Assembly: GCF_028640845.1 (NCBI RefSeq)
Contig: NC_080546.1
Span: 21,936,020-22,000,019, forward strand
Direction: 5' to 3'
DNA length: 64,000 nucleotides
Source of the DNA: Ahaetulla prasina
Lineage: Eukaryota; Chordata; Lepidosauria; Squamata; Colubridae
Below, one piece after another: positions 1-12,102 of the stretch. Numbering within the stretch: position 1 is the first letter of the stretch; each line of letters starts with the position of its first letter. The notes beneath the pieces were generated by a model, which saw only the letters and a program-made list of their open reading frames with translations, had not been told where the DNA came from and searched no databases. The translations under genes were made by a program, and so were the position numbers.

Positions 1-756
1 ATTGTTGATGTGACCCCACAGTCAAGCTGTGGGGAATCTATTTTTTTAAGTCCCAAATATGCAATTCTGCTTTTAGGCTATAGGTAACTATCGAAAAGAC
101 TAGTGGCACATTAAAACCTGGATGAAAGTATCACAATGTCAGAAAATTCAAAACATCTTTCTAATACATCACTGATTTTTTTAAAAAAAAATCACATTTT
201 CTCTTTTTTTTGTGATTTATAGTAAGCTTCAGATTTGAGAACATCGCTGTTTTATGCATGCTGACAGAATTCAAGAAGTCTGCAATCTGTCAGAGAGCCC
301 ACGGCAGCTGTCCAAGTCAGATTTGTTCCTCCTGTTTCAAACATGGTGTGACATGAAAATCCAAACAGCCTCTGCTTTAGACAACTTTCAAGAACAAAAC
401 AACAATTAACAGCGACAGAACAAGCTGATACCTCAACATGCCTTGGATAGCTTGCTGGAATGTACTGAGATGAAGGATGAAATAAGAAAACCAAAGCCAT
501 CTTAAGCTCAATATTGAGGCATTGTATTTTTTGCCGTATGAACACCTTTCATGCATTATCAGCCTCCTTCCCTGGAGCCTATGCTCCCAAATGAAGTGAC
601 CGGGTGACCAGTGATGTGTTCTTTGATTGCCTTGAAGCCCTGTTGTCATTTGAATGTCTTTAATTTAAAGTTAATCTTAAATTTAAAGCATCGGGCACAA
701 TTCTTTTTTTCTACCAGTCTTTTAAAATACAACTGAGCTCTAATTGGTTTATAAGC
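1..756. other. Intronic sequence, no recognised feature
   Basis: AT-rich sequence in the UNC5C intron downstream of the second thrombospondin exon. The short open frames on the minus strand near 252-649 have no recognisable domain and no exon-like splice borders. I see no clear repeat here. Confidence 0.5.
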
Positions 757-782
757 GTGTGTGTGTGTGTGTGTGTGTGTGT
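757..782. repeat. (GT)n microsatellite
   Basis: An uninterrupted dinucleotide run of 13 GT units. Confidence 0.95.
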
Positions 783-1079
783 ATTCTTCGACGATCTCTT
801 ATTGTGCTGGTGTTTTCATTTTAGAATTGTGGTTTTGTGAAGTTGCTATCTGTTGGAGTTATTTTAGTTGGATTGTGAGCTGCCCTTCAAGCTTTTTGTT
901 TGGTTTGATTTAATTTGGCTTGTACTGAAAGACCGGATAGAACTTCAACAAGCATATAGTTATCCATTAGGTGGGTGTTATGTATTTTCTCTGAGAGCTC
1001 AAGACAATGGTTATGGTTATAACCCTTCATTTTATCCAACAAACTCCTGTATGTAGGTTTGGGCTGAAAGTCCTCAATT

Positions 1080-1168
1080 TTCTATGAATAAGGCTGGATT
1101 AGAATCCAGGTCTGCCTGATCTATCTCATTATAATCCAGCATCTTAACTACTACACCATACTGACTTT
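1080..1168 (-). repeat. tRNA-derived SINE head fragment (MIR/CORE-like)
   Basis: Read on the minus strand this has an A-box-like segment (tggtgtagtagttaag) and a B-box-like segment (gattctaatcc) at SINE spacing. It resembles the tRNA-related head of ancient MIR/CORE-type reptile SINEs. It is not a functional tRNA because no cloverleaf can be closed. Confidence 0.5.
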
Positions 1169-3850
1169 ATTGGATGTTCGAGTCCTTCACTTATTCCCAA
1201 ATACAGTGCTATAAGGTAGGCCAGTATGATCATGTCCACAACACTTGTGAGGTGAGGCTGAATATAATCATCATCCACCTATTGTGTTCATAGTTTATTC
1301 TTCATTTATTCTAAATATCTAAATATTTATCCTCTAAATTTTCCAGTTTTATTGATTTTCACAATGCAGATGAGCAAACTGCAAAAACAATAATAGTAGG
1401 GTAGAATTTTCTATGGTCTTCTGTAGGAATCAGACCAGCTTTAGTGATCTTTTCACTTATATGTTTGTAATACATCCTTTCACTAAACCCCCTGTAATAT
1501 TACATGCCAACCCATTGCTTCCCTCAGTAAGTCTTTCCCCAAAAAAACTGCCTATGTGACATAAATATGATGCAAACTTTTTCATGAACAGAAAATATTT
1601 TACTTATGTTTAAATAGACCAATATTACAATATTTAAATGCACTGATATGCTTAAATAGTTAGCCTTTGGATTCGTTATGTACATAGGCAATACCGTCTT
1701 AAAAGAAAATATCATGTTCTAAAAATACTTTTCTTTAACTCCTAATAGCACAGATGAACACCAATAGATGACCGAAGGATATCAGGTTCAATATATTCTG
1801 CCTAATGGAACTCAAAAGGTACATTTGAAAATGCTACTATTTTATTCTATCTTTCAGAAATGGCTTTCATGGAAAAAAGTGTGAGACAAATCACCAAGGG
1901 AACCATTCTCTCTCATTGTTTTATCTTCTTTAATCAAATTAAAAAGTTGCAATTGCTCCATGCTTTACTGGAATCTTAGTTGGTTTCTTTTCTTTTATTT
2001 TATCTTCCTTCCCTAGATTTGTTCTCCAAGTGGACTCTCTCTTAAACAAGCAAAGCATAACTCTGGAGAAGTTAAATCTCTCTTCCCCAATGGATATACA
2101 ACCTAGTGGAAAGTAACTCTTGGATCAGCTAATCAGAATCCAAGCACATATTATCAAGCAACACTTACAAGAAAATCCATATTCATTCTGGGTTCTCTGT
2201 TCAGTTGAAATAGGGTAAATGAAACCTTTAAAAGAAAACAAAAATGGGAATAAAATCAAATTAACACAGGGAGCTTTTAAACACACACATTCACACATAC
2301 ACACAATTGCACCCAAATGTTTTAATTTAAAAATAAAAGGAATGGAAAAGGAAAAAAAGGAAGGAAAAGAAAAGGAAACTAATGGCATTTTAGAATTCAG
2401 ATTCAGCACACTATTATAATTTTGCCTCTCCTGTCTGCTCAATAGTCTTACTCAGAATTAATAAGTAGACAGATTGAATTTCAAAGCCAAAAATTGGTCT
2501 CGAGTCACTAACTTTGGAGTGCTTAAAGTCTTTCTTTTATTGAGCATAAACTCTAATGGATCTAATTTATTTCAGACATCAAGGATCATTAGCATATGGA
2601 AAGTCTTCTTCCTCCCAATTCCTGCCATATGCTTTAATTCCCAGGATATATTCAGCAGAGCTCTGAATAGTTTTTTATTTAATTATAGAAGCTAAGCTGC
2701 TGGTCTAACAGAACTCCAAGAGGCTTGCCTTCAACGGTCAAAGGTTAAATATCCATTTACCAAGTGTTCAACCCATGGAAAAGCATCATTCCCTCCACTC
2801 TTCCTTTTCCCCTAGATTTTAGGGGAATGGTTTTTAACCTTCCCTTTAATAGAAATCCAATTCTGTTCTCCGGGGAGCAAGCAATTTGCCAGAGAGTTGG
2901 AAAAGGCATGTGTTCCATTTGAGATCATTAGAAAATCAATAGGAACCTTGACATCATAAAGTAATTTATTTCAGATTTTGAAGCTTTGTGTAATATTGAC
3001 AAAACCATAACACAATTTTTTCCCCCTACAAGAAACAAATAGAAAGAAAAGTGACTTTCCCCTGATTTTTAGTGATAACGCAATTCTCAAGCAATCTATT
3101 TTTTTGTTCTTTTGAGCAATTTGCTTTGAAGCTGTGCAGTGAAAGAAAGAAAAAAGGTGTTGTTTTTTTGGTCTGTGCCAACGGAGAAACAGTTAGCTGG
3201 AACCAAATTTCCACTGTGATGAGTGGAAATTTTGCTTCTAAGTAAGCATGTTCAGACTCAAGGAAACAGCTGGGGTGAAAGCTGGCTTACTTTAAAAAAA
3301 AAAAGAAAGGAACCAAACCCCAAAGAAATCTGAAATGTTGGAATTTTTTTTTCATCTAAAATATTGCATTCCAGGCCTATCAGCAATTAAATTTTGAAGA
3401 CATTTTAAAATACCATGAGAATGAGATTGAAAAACAGAAGACACTTTTGCAACAGAGAACTATTGAGAAGCCATAACACAAATTTCAACATAATATTACT
3501 TAGTGTTTGATGACTAAAAAAGGTTTTTCAATCAAGGTAGGCTACACTGATGAAGAGAAATGGCAACCAAGTTTATCTACCTTGTTACAGAATCCCCACA
3601 GCATGGATCTATTATCTTTAAGGCCCACATAGTTAAAAGTATGAAAACCGACAATTTTCATGCTTTAGTATGATTTTCAATAAGGAAAGCACAATTTATA
3701 ATATTTTTACTTTCAAGTTTTCAATTTCTCTTGACCAAGTAGAGCAAGACTATTTTTACAGTTATCTTCATAAACTAGGGACAAGATACACATTAAGCAA
3801 GGGAATTCCGCTGCATATGTAATTGCTGATGTTCTAACCTTGCTCTACGG
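1169..3850. other. Intronic sequence, no gene seen
   Basis: AT-rich unique-looking intron sequence. A purine-rich low-complexity stretch (AAAGG/AAGG-like) sits at about 2341-2384. I see no exon, RNA gene or well-preserved transposon. Confidence 0.5.
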
Positions 3851-3980
3851 AAGAAGTGTCAAACTCGCGCGTCATGTCGTCAGGTGATGTATCACAACTT
3901 TTTTCTCCTTTGCTAATCCAGGATGGGCATGGCCAACGCATGATGCATCCAGCCCACAGGCTGCGAGTTTGTCACCCCTG
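3851..3980. mobile_element. Short palindromic hAT-like MITE (decayed)
   Basis: The ends are inverted copies of each other: gtgtcaaactcgc on the left and gcgagtttgtcacccctg on the right, the TIR type seen again at 37684-37818. The flanking 8-mers ctctacgg and ctttacaa match at 5 of 8 positions, so the target duplication is weak and the copy is probably old. Confidence 0.55.
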
Positions 3981-4457
3981 CTTTACAAGTAGCATTTGGA
4001 AAGGCAGGATATGCTTCCCCAAGGCACCAACCTACAAAGAACTTTTTACAATTGTGGCTTCTTGCATATGGATTTCAACATCAGTATGTAAAACGATGAC
4101 GCATATTGTGGTATCTTACATTAATTACAATAAGCTTGAAGAGATGTATCACTTTCTATTTAACCAAAAAAAAAAAAAAAGGAAGGTGGGAGAAACCTAT
4201 GAATTGCTGAAATTGAATCAGCATTAGTTTTGAAAACATGGTATATCATTCTGAAAATCTGGTGGCCTGCTCCTTAATAAAAAAAATGATTTCAGCTGAC
4301 AGCATTTGGAAATATCCAGTGCCTATTCCAATATACTTCTATTATAAAATGCTCCTAACTATATATTTTTTGGTTTCCCAATTTTGTCTGTTATGCCATT
4401 GATATTGGCATTGGCATTGGCATGCATTGCCACGTAGTTCCTCAGACACTCATTCTT

Positions 4458-4478
4458 CTCTCTCTCTCTCTCTCTCTT
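4458..4478. repeat. (CT)n microsatellite
   Basis: A short TC/CT dinucleotide run. Confidence 0.85.
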
Positions 4479-4763
4479 TCTCAGCTCAGCTGAGAAGTGT
4501 TGTTTTGCTCAAAAGTATGTGGAGTTGCCAGGGACAATCACAGTCAGCCCATCTCTCATTACAAGAATTGCTAAACGAATGTTACATTGCTATGCTGGCT
4601 TTACAGAACTGCTACTTCTATTGTGAGGTGCTAAGGTTTACTTTGACAGTACTTCCAGATAAGTCACCTTTCCCATACTCCAAAAGTCAATTTCTTGAAT
4701 AAAGACAACAAATAAATCCACATTGGGAAGCCCCAAGCCATGCACTAATTCAAGATATAGCTA

Positions 4764-5096
4764 CAAGCAGTCCTGGATTTAGTATTGTAATTATGCCCAG
4801 AATTATGGTCATAAACAAGACATCACATAACCGACATGATTTTAAATTTTTTTGCAGTGGTCATTAAGCAAACAAAGGGCTTGTTAAGTGAAGCAATTGT
4901 CCACAATGGGCATTTTTTGCAGGAAAACAGAAGTAAATGCTGGTTTTCGGCAAAAAATGCCATTAATGCAGACCTGTTGCTGAGTGCCCAAAGCATGATC
5001 ACAGGGTAGCCATTGGACCTTTGAATCTAGATTGTATTGGGGGTGGTAGGCAGTACATCATAACTAAACCATGGATTATAAGTCAAGGACTATCTA
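4764..5096. mobile_element. Tc1/mariner-like MITE (decayed)
   Basis: The left end (caagcagtcctggattta) and the inverted right end (tagatagtccttgactta) are imperfect inverted repeats flanked by TA. Internal phrases such as cattaagcaaa and ttgttaagtgaagc match the MITE family that is complete at 42927-43322. No coding sequence is present. Confidence 0.55.
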
Positions 5097-5263
5097 TAGT
5101 TATTAAATGGAATGTGTAAGGGGTTTTTAAAACCTTTTTTGTATGATCTTTTGAGATTTCAAAATGGTTCCCAGGTACAGAGGCATAAAGCAAGCATTGT
5201 GTACAGAAACCAGCACTAGTGCTGACGTAGTTGTATGGACGCTGTAGTTCATATCGTCTACAT

Positions 5264-5391
5264 CAGGGGTCTCCAATCTTGGCAACTTTAAGGCTTGTGG
5301 ACTTCAACTCCCAGAATTCAGCAAAGCTGACTGAGGAATTCTGGGAGTTGAAGTCCACAACTCTTAAAGTTGCCAAGGTTGGAGACCCCTG
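5264..5391. mobile_element. Palindromic hAT MITE with perfect 8-bp TSD
   Basis: A 128-bp near-palindrome beginning caggggtctccaat and ending ttggagacccctg. The 8-bp direct repeat gtctacat lies at 5256-5263 and 5392-5399, the target duplication length typical of hAT transposons. Its arms pair along almost the whole length, and it has no coding capacity, so a hAT transposase must have mobilised it in trans. Confidence 0.9.
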
Positions 5392-5711
5392 GTCTACATC
5401 ACATTATTTTGTCTCAGCCCACTGAGAAGAGTATAACAACTATAGGTCTTTACTTCCTGGGCTGGGAAACCTACATAAGGGCTCACTTCTTCAGGATCCC
5501 AGGTCTAAATTGCAAAGTGGTAAAAAAACAATTGTACCTCTTTGTTGCCCTTTAATGATATTCAGATGTTTACAGTCCAATCTGAGAGCCCTATGTCTAT
5601 ATTGTTGTCATCAAAATGTATGTCAGTGTTGGATTTATGTTCCCTGCCTCCCCCCCCCCAATTTTATTGCAGATGTTTTCAGCAAGGGATATTTTAACTA
5701 TTTAACTAACG

Positions 5712-6570
5712 GGAGGTTGAACAACTAGCCTCGTGGTGCAACTGGAATAATCTAGAACTGAAAACACTCAAAACCATAGAAATGGTAATAGACTTTAGAA
5801 GAAACCCTCCCATACTACCATCTCTTATAATACTAGACAACACAGTATCAACAATAGAGACCTTCAAATTTCTAGGTTCTACCATATCTCATGACCTAAA
5901 ATGGACACCTAACATCAAAAATGTCATTAAAAAAGCACAACAAAGAATATTCTTTCTGCGCCAACTCCAACTGCTCAAGTAGCTGCTGATACAGTTCTAC
6001 AGACGAATTATTGAGTCTGTCATCTGCACCTATATAACTGTCTGGTTTGGTTCTGCAACCCAACAAGACAGACACAGACTTCAGAGGATAATTAGAACTG
6101 CAGAAAAAACAATTGCTACCAACCTGCCTTCCATTGAGGACCTATATACTGCATGAGTCAAAAAGAAGGCTGTGAAAATATTTACAGACCCCTCACATCC
6201 TGTACACAAACTGCTTCAACTCCTACCCTCAAAACGACACTATAGAGCACTGCACACCAGAACAACTAGACACAAGAACAGTTTTTTCTCGAACGCCATC
6301 ACTCTGTTAAACAAATAATTCCCTCAAAACTGTCAAACTAGTTAGATTCTGCATTACTATTAATCTTCTCAGTGTTCCTATCACCCATCTCCTCCCACTT
6401 ATAACCTTGTTGCTGGTATCCTTAAGATTATATTGACTGTTTCCCTATGACTATCATTAAGTGTTGTACCTTATGATTCTTGAAGAATGTATCTTGTCTT
6501 TTATGTACACTGAGAGCATATGCACCAAGAGAAATTCCTTGTGTGTCCAATCACACTTGGCCAATAAAGA
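5712..6570 (+). pseudogene. CR1-L3 (snake type) LINE, C-terminal reverse transcriptase and 3' end
   Basis: A 5'-truncated LINE copy. The frame at 5782-5982 reads as the C-terminal part of a CR1/L3 polymerase (VIDFRRNP, FKFLGSTIS, KKAQQRIFFLRQLQ) and then meets a stop. Further coding-like sequence (RRIIRTAEKTI-type) continues to about 6316 in other frames. The 3' UTR carries the family signature ccaatcacacttggccaataaa, and the element ends in the pentanucleotide array that starts at 6571. The copy is dead. Minus-strand copies of the same 3' region occur at 31047, 39497 and 42668. Confidence 0.85.
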
Positions 6571-6713
6571 ATTCTATTCTATTCTATTCTATTCTATTCT
6601 ATTCTATTCTATTCTATTCTATTCTGTTCTGTTCTGTTCTGTTCTGTTCTGTTCTGTTCTGTTCTGTTCTATTCTATTCTATTCTATTCTATTCTATTCT
6701 ATTCTATTCTATT
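6571..6713 (+). repeat. (ATTCT)n microsatellite at CR1-L3 3' end, with an internal GTTCT block
   Basis: Eleven ATTCT units (6571-6625), nine GTTCT units (6626-6670), then eight ATTCT units (6671-6710). It abuts the LINE 3' end with no spacer. The long in-frame translations here (repeated SILFY) are artefacts of the array. Confidence 0.97.
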
Positions 6714-8040
6714 TGCAGGATTTCCTGCTTTCTAGTGAATATAAATCGCGTGGCACAGCTGATTGTCAGAAATACCAGTTCGCCTGAATCGGTAGCATTT
6801 TTTTTTATTTATTACTATCAGTTTGGGCAAACCTGTCTGAACGGGTAGCATTTCACCCCTGGTATGTAGATAGTGTTTATGACTATGTGCCTATTGATGG
6901 CCAATGTGTCATCTTTAAGATGGTCTCTATAACATAAGAAGTTTTTCTTTGCCCATTTTAAACCAAAGCACTGGTCTGAAGTAAACAACCATTTTATGTT
7001 TTTTAAGGACACCTTTGTGGTTTCTGACATGGGTACTTTCTTTTCTTGAATAATAGTATTCATTTTCATTTTTTCCCTCTAAAAATAATGAAGTGGGGGA
7101 AAAAAGGCCGGCGAGTATGAAAGAGGTGACATCATGAATATGTATTACTCCAGGGGATCTTAGTTTCAATATCGCTACTGATAGATGACCTATGCCCAGA
7201 AGACTGCTACATATGTGCTTGAGTGATTTTTTTTTCTGCATGTAGATGCAACAGATAGAATCGGGAAGATGTAAGAGGTTATGTGATATGAATATCTAAA
7301 ATCATTTTAGTTGACAGATTGACGATCACACAAAAATTCAAATTGCTGCTGATAAGTGCAAACCTGATTTTTGTAGCTCTGAGGGACTGGAGAAACAAAA
7401 TGTCCTAAACCCCAGAAACTAAAACAGTTATTGCCTGTTTTATTAACTCTTCTGGGGGAAAATTAACTTAGCAAACTTGATTCTCTTCATTGCTGTTCCT
7501 GCACATATACACCTTGGAGAACAGGGACTGGTTTTAAGAATTTGTCACATATCAAAAATAATTTTTCCTAGAGCATTTAAAGAGATTTGGACCAGCAAAG
7601 AAAATATTATGAGGATACACATGATTGACAATTGACAATTGTTTCTGCTCAAATATGAGAATTTCAAAAGCTGCGTTTTCCCATCTTCTGATTCCCTATC
7701 TGATCTTTACATAATAAGAAAGGGAATTTTCCCCAAATAATGAGGCAAATCTGGTGAGATTAATACCTGTACTAACAGAAAAATGACTTTTTTCTGAGCT
7801 TCAAAGTGAGAGCAGTGCAAAGCAGGAATTTGTTCTTCTTCCTTGATCTATTTTGTTCATGGTCTCAGCACTGCTGCATGGTAAGTACTTGGGGTTCTTC
7901 TGATAACACTATCACATTAAAAAAAACCTCAGGTAAATATATAAAAAGCTGCTGCTTAATTTGACTCCACAATAATTTCTGAGACTTGAGCTGTTGAGTT
8001 ACAGTCAGTAACTTGTCTTGAGAAAAAATGTAATTTAAAT
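6714..8040. other. Intronic sequence, no gene seen
   Basis: AT-rich unique-looking sequence with poly-A/T runs. No exon-like frame and no clear transposon boundaries were found. Confidence 0.5.
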
Positions 8041-8175
8041 CAGGGGTCTCCAACCTTGGCAACTTTAAGACTTGTGGACTTCAACTCCCAGAGCTCCTCA
8101 GCCAGCTTTGCTGGCTGAAGAGCTCTGGGAGTTGAAGTCCACAAGTCTTAAAGTTGCCAAGGTTGGAGACCCCTG
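8041..8175. mobile_element. Palindromic hAT MITE, second copy of the 5264 family
   Basis: A 135-bp near-perfect foldback beginning caggggtctccaacc and ending ggttggagacccctg. The flanking 8-mers atttaaat (8033-8040) and atttaaaa (8176-8183) differ at one base. Same family as 5264-5391. Confidence 0.9.
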
Positions 8176-8589
8176 ATTTAAAAAGGCTCAAGTGTTGTTT
8201 TTTTTAAAGCAACATATTTTCCACAGATTCTGTAATTTTTTTTCTTCAATTTCTTGTGTCTTTACTAAAGAGTAGTTATAGCACAGTCAGTACAATACTC
8301 ACATTATCTCCTTGCATTTAAATTAATGAATTAAATTATTAAAATTAAATTAGCTAAAATCTGGGAAATTAATTCTTAGTTTCAAGGAGGAAAAGTGGGA
8401 CAGAGTTAAATTTAAAAAGCTTTGTTAGAACTTCAGATATCATTTATATTTTTTCTTAAATTATAGTTAGATTTAAAACGCATTTCAGTTTTTGTTTTCC
8501 CATTCCTTATCAAAAGTCAATCCTTGGAGATCCCAATTGCTAAAGTCTGCCATTCTCCAACTTTTGAAATAAGGTCTCATAAATACATC

Positions 8590-9786
8590 CAGATGGATAC
8601 AGTAAACTACAGACTCATCAGCTTGACATCAATAGCTTGGCAAAATCCTGGAAAAGTTAATCAAGCAATGGTCTTTATGAGCATCTAGAAATGAACTAGG
8701 TGATTACTAGAAGCCAGGGTGACTTTGTTAAGGACCGATTATGCCAGACAAACCTTCTTTGATAAAGTGACTAAATTAGTGGATCAGAAAACTGTGGTGG
8801 ATATAATATACTTAGAATTCAGTAAGGCATTTGATAAAGTAGGCCATAGCCTGAGTGAGATAGAACAAAATGAGATTGTACCATCATCACTCAGCATGGA
8901 GTCTTAAATGGAACTACATCCATGTAGAGGGAAACATGCAGTGGAATACCTCAAGACTCTGTCTTGAACCCGGTGCTCTTCAACTTTCTAATTGAACTAG
9001 ATGAGGGGATAGAACGGGAGCTCATCAAATCTGCAGATGATGCCAAGCTGGGGGGAATTGATAACAAGTTCCAAGACAGGGTCAAGATTCAGAAGGATTT
9101 TGATAGGCTTGATCCTTCGACCCTATCCAACAAGATGCAGTTTAGTGGAGAGAAAAGTAAGTCCTGCACTTAGGCAGAAAAACCAAATGCACAGGTACAG
9201 AATGGATGGTACCTTGACTCTGCAGTAGCAATTGTGAGAGGGATACAGGTGTCCTAGTGGGCCACCACTTAATATGAGCCAGCAGTGTGCTGTAATTGCT
9301 AAAAAGGCTAATGCAATCCTAGATTGCCTCAACAGAAGGATAACATCAACATCTCAAAATGTGACACTACCGCTTTATACTGCACTAATGAGGACACATT
9401 AGGAATTCTGAATCCAATTCTCATCACCAAGATACCAAAGGAAAAAAAAAAAGATGTTGAGGTCCTAGAAAAAGTGCGAAGAAGAGCAACAAAGATTATA
9501 AGAAGTCTGTAGGCTAAATTTTTCAAGGAATAGATAAGGGAACTAGGTAGGGTTAGCATAATGAAGAGAAGGTTTTGGGGTGGCATGATAGCTATCTCCT
9601 GGTACTTGAAGGGCTCTCACAGAGAAGAAAGGGTGACTTCTTCTTCAAAGCATCTGAGGACAGGACAAGAAGCAATTTGTGGAAGCCATCAAAGAGAGGT
9701 CCAACTTCTAACTAAGGACAAATTTCCTGACAGTTAAGAACTCTTAATCAATGGAAGAGCTTGCCTCCTGGAGTTGTAGGTGCTCC
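8590..9786 (+). pseudogene. CR1 LINE reverse transcriptase fragment
   Basis: Pieces of a CR1-type polymerase in several frames: an LEFSKAFDKV segment at about 8810-8842, a DDAKLGGI and KDFDRL segment at 9035-9115, and a KVRRRATKIIRSL-like segment near 9470-9510. Stops and frameshifts break it throughout. It stops abruptly at 9786, where an LTR begins. The missing CR1 3' tail is found inverted at 10309-10417. Confidence 0.85.
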
Positions 9787-10308
9787 TGTTGTGGTCTGCC
9801 AGCAGCCTGCGAAGTTGGCAGCAGAGTTGGACAGTGAGGAGGCTGGAGAGGACAATGGGCCAGTCCTAGAGTCAGGGGAAGGCCCGGATGAGGGCTCTGC
9901 GTCAGAGGCAGAGATGGGGCCAGAGCCATCTGGGAGCGATGCACGGACTCTGGCATCTCCAGAGGCAGACAGCAGAGAGGCAGAGGAACAGGAAGAGCCT
10001 GTTCCTAGTGCCCACATGCAAAGAGCTGCCAGAAGGGAAGAGCAGCTAAAGCAAAAAGGACAACTCAGGAGTAAGGCCAGGAGCTGATTGGCCATTCCCA
10101 TAAGCCTTAAAAGAGCAGCAATGGCTCTTGGGTTCTTTGTAGGAAAGCAACATTGCTACAATTGTTTCTTGTTTCCTGTTTCTGGACTTTGTGAGGTTCT
10201 TGCCAAGAAAAGCCATTGGCAGGGTGCCAAAGAAGACAAAGGTTTGTGATAAGGCCGAAGGATTTTTTCTGAAGAACTTTGTTTTGGAATTAATTTGGAC
10301 TAAGGAAG
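9787..10308 (+). mobile_element. LTR, 5' portion, inserted in the CR1 copy
   Basis: Begins tgttgtggtctgcc and shares many segments in order with the minus-strand LTR at 18446-18888: a cctgttccta segment, agctgccagaagg, a gattggcc box and a TTTAAAA/CTTAAAA TATA-like box. The preceding pentamer gctcc (9782-9786) is its target-site sequence. The copy stops before the LTR 3' part, which lies inverted at 10418. A 108-codon acidic open frame inside it is not considered a gene. Confidence 0.7.
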
Positions 10309-10417
10309 GAAGGAGGTTGGAAGGAATCTGAGAGGTCTTCTAGTCAACCTCTTGCCAAAGGCAGGAAACCTTATACCACCCCAGACAAATGGATGTCCAA
10401 ACTTCCAGCAATGGAGC
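10309..10417 (-). pseudogene. Inverted CR1 3' tail
   Basis: On the minus strand this reads as the normal continuation of the CR1 copy ending at 9786: gctccattgctggaag, then ggtttcctgcc, aggttgactagaagacc and ccttccaacctcc. The pentamer ggagc (10413-10417) is the reverse complement of gctcc at 9782-9786. The tail is therefore in opposite orientation to its own 5' part. Confidence 0.75.
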
Positions 10418-10515
10418 TGTTGTGACCTAGGCCCACGTAGTTATTACCGAACACAATCAGTCCTAAGCAAACATATTTTATTAGAACAGCTGAGAATTAC
10501 TTCATTCTATGAATA
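10418..10515 (-). mobile_element. LTR, 3' portion, inverted relative to 9787-10308
   Basis: On the minus strand this ends with agctgttctaataaaat, a poly-A signal, then a ggactgtgttt-like segment and ggtcacaaca, matching the 3' end of the solo LTR at 18446-18888. It supplies the part missing from 9787-10308. The far boundary between 10510 and 10550 is uncertain. Confidence 0.7.
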
Positions 10516-10547
10516 AAAGGCAAAGCATTCTACTTCCCAAGTAGAAT

Positions 10548-10612
10548 GGAAAAGTATCCAGAAACCTTTGAAAAAGTATCCAGAAACTTCTGGAAAAGTA
10601 TCCAGAAATTTC
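10548..10612. repeat. Short tandem duplication (about 3 units)
   Basis: Three copies of aaaagtatccagaaa-type units of roughly 20-22 bp with small differences, next to the inverted LTR piece. Confidence 0.85.
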
Positions 10613-10986
10613 AACTGTCACAGAATGTGGCTACATGAGCCATACTGGAAGAAGGACACATTTAATACCTTTGCTCCATGAACTGCATGACAGTATGGGT
10701 GCTGGTTTGCTTCCGGGTCTAATTCATAGACCCAGGGTATCTACACAACTTGGAAGGGAGATGGGCAGTTAAAAAAATATAATAAATAAATAATAAACAG
10801 GGCACATTAGAAACTATCACCATCTGTTTAGCTAAATGTGTACTTTAAAAAAAAACACCTGATATCGATCTTTAAATTTAAAGTACATGAACTTTAAAAC
10901 CAGGTTTCAAAGCACCATGAGGTTTGCATAATAATGATCAGGATCACTTCAGTCACGAAAGAGCGATTTCTGGAAAACGCTAAGGC

Positions 10987-11034
10987 AGGAGTGCCAAACT
11001 TGCGTCGTCACGTCGTTGTATCACGACTTTCCCC
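10987..11034. mobile_element. hAT MITE end fragment
   Basis: The phrase caggagtgccaaacttgcg followed by cgtcacgtcg matches the end of the family at 3851 and 37684. No second end is visible. Confidence 0.45.
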
Positions 11035-11039
11035 CCAGC

Positions 11040-11210
11040 AAGTGGGATAGATTCAATTATACAAGGAATGGGTGAACCACTGGAAGACCTGAAGGTCCAG
11101 GCTGAGGACAGAACATCCTAGAGAAAATCTATCTATTTATGTGATCACTAAGAGTCAACACTGACTTGAAGGTACATAATCACCATCAATCAGAAAGACT
11201 TTGGTTTGTA
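11040..11210 (+). repeat. BovB-type LINE 3' end fragment
   Basis: Contains gatcactaagagtcaacac followed by tgacttgaaggtac, a diverged form of the BovB/RTE 3' terminus also carried by Sauria SINE tails. No coding sequence remains. Confidence 0.55.
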
Positions 11211-12102
11211 CTAATGATGCCATAGGTCAGTGCTGACACTAGATATACTAGCAATAAATCATACATTTATCTTCTTTCTGAATAGCTAATTATTGCCAAC
11301 TACAGGATGAGAGATCACCTTGGAATATGAGGCCCAGGAGATTCTCCAGCTACTTACTCATCTATTTGATACTCATTTCTTTTTTCCTGCGGGGTAAGCT
11401 TAAGTGAAGCCTGCCGTTCAAGAAGTGGAAATGACATCCCACACTTTAGAGACAAATAAATAAATAAAAATGCACATAGTTAGTCATATATTGTCTTTTG
11501 AAGTAACCACATAATAGCTATTAAACCTCCTCCCCCTAAAATTAAACTAAACATTACTATTATTTTTAAAATCTTTCTCTTGATCAAGGAATGATACATT
11601 TCTTTCTGGAGAAATACAAAGCATGCATATGTATAATATTGTAAAAATCCTCATGGCTGCTTTTCAACAGCAATCAGCTTTGATGCTTTGTGATTGACCA
11701 CAGACTGGGTATTAAGGCAATTTGTATGTTCAAAAAAAAAAATAGAAGAAAGAAAGAAGTTCAAGGATTCCAAGAGCAAGATGAATAGGTTAAGACTATA
11801 AAGGAAAATGAAAGACAAGTTTGTTGAGCAGCCTTTAATTAAAAGTCATTTGGGAAGAGAATGAAATGCCCTTTTTCAAATGCCAGTAGGATATTAACGT
11901 CTCATCAAATAGGGTTAAATCTTTGTTCAAATCTCCATCCAATCACAAGACTCATAGACAGCTTTAAGAATAGTTATTAAACACAAAAGAGAGCTATGAA
12001 GATGAAAGAGAAAAGAAGAACTAGGTACGCTGACTTGGGCAACTTGGAAATGGACAAGATCTAGAAGTAGCAACACGAATGGGACTTTTCAGATATAAAC
12101 GA
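11211..12102. other. Intronic sequence, no gene seen
   Basis: AT-rich sequence with poly-A runs. No repeat family or exon recognised. Confidence 0.5.

Noticed and set aside
3856..4227. 123-codon open frame
   Set aside because: It starts inside a hAT MITE, crosses its border, and continues into a poly-A run.
6461..6848. Open frames with repeated SILFYSILFY peptides
   Set aside because: Translations of the ATTCT/GTTCT pentanucleotide array; a five-base repeat reads open in all frames without stops.
9761..10087. 108-codon acidic open frame, and the opposing 117-codon frame
   Set aside because: Both lie in the GC-rich LTR sequence starting at 9787. Open frames on both strands are a composition effect.
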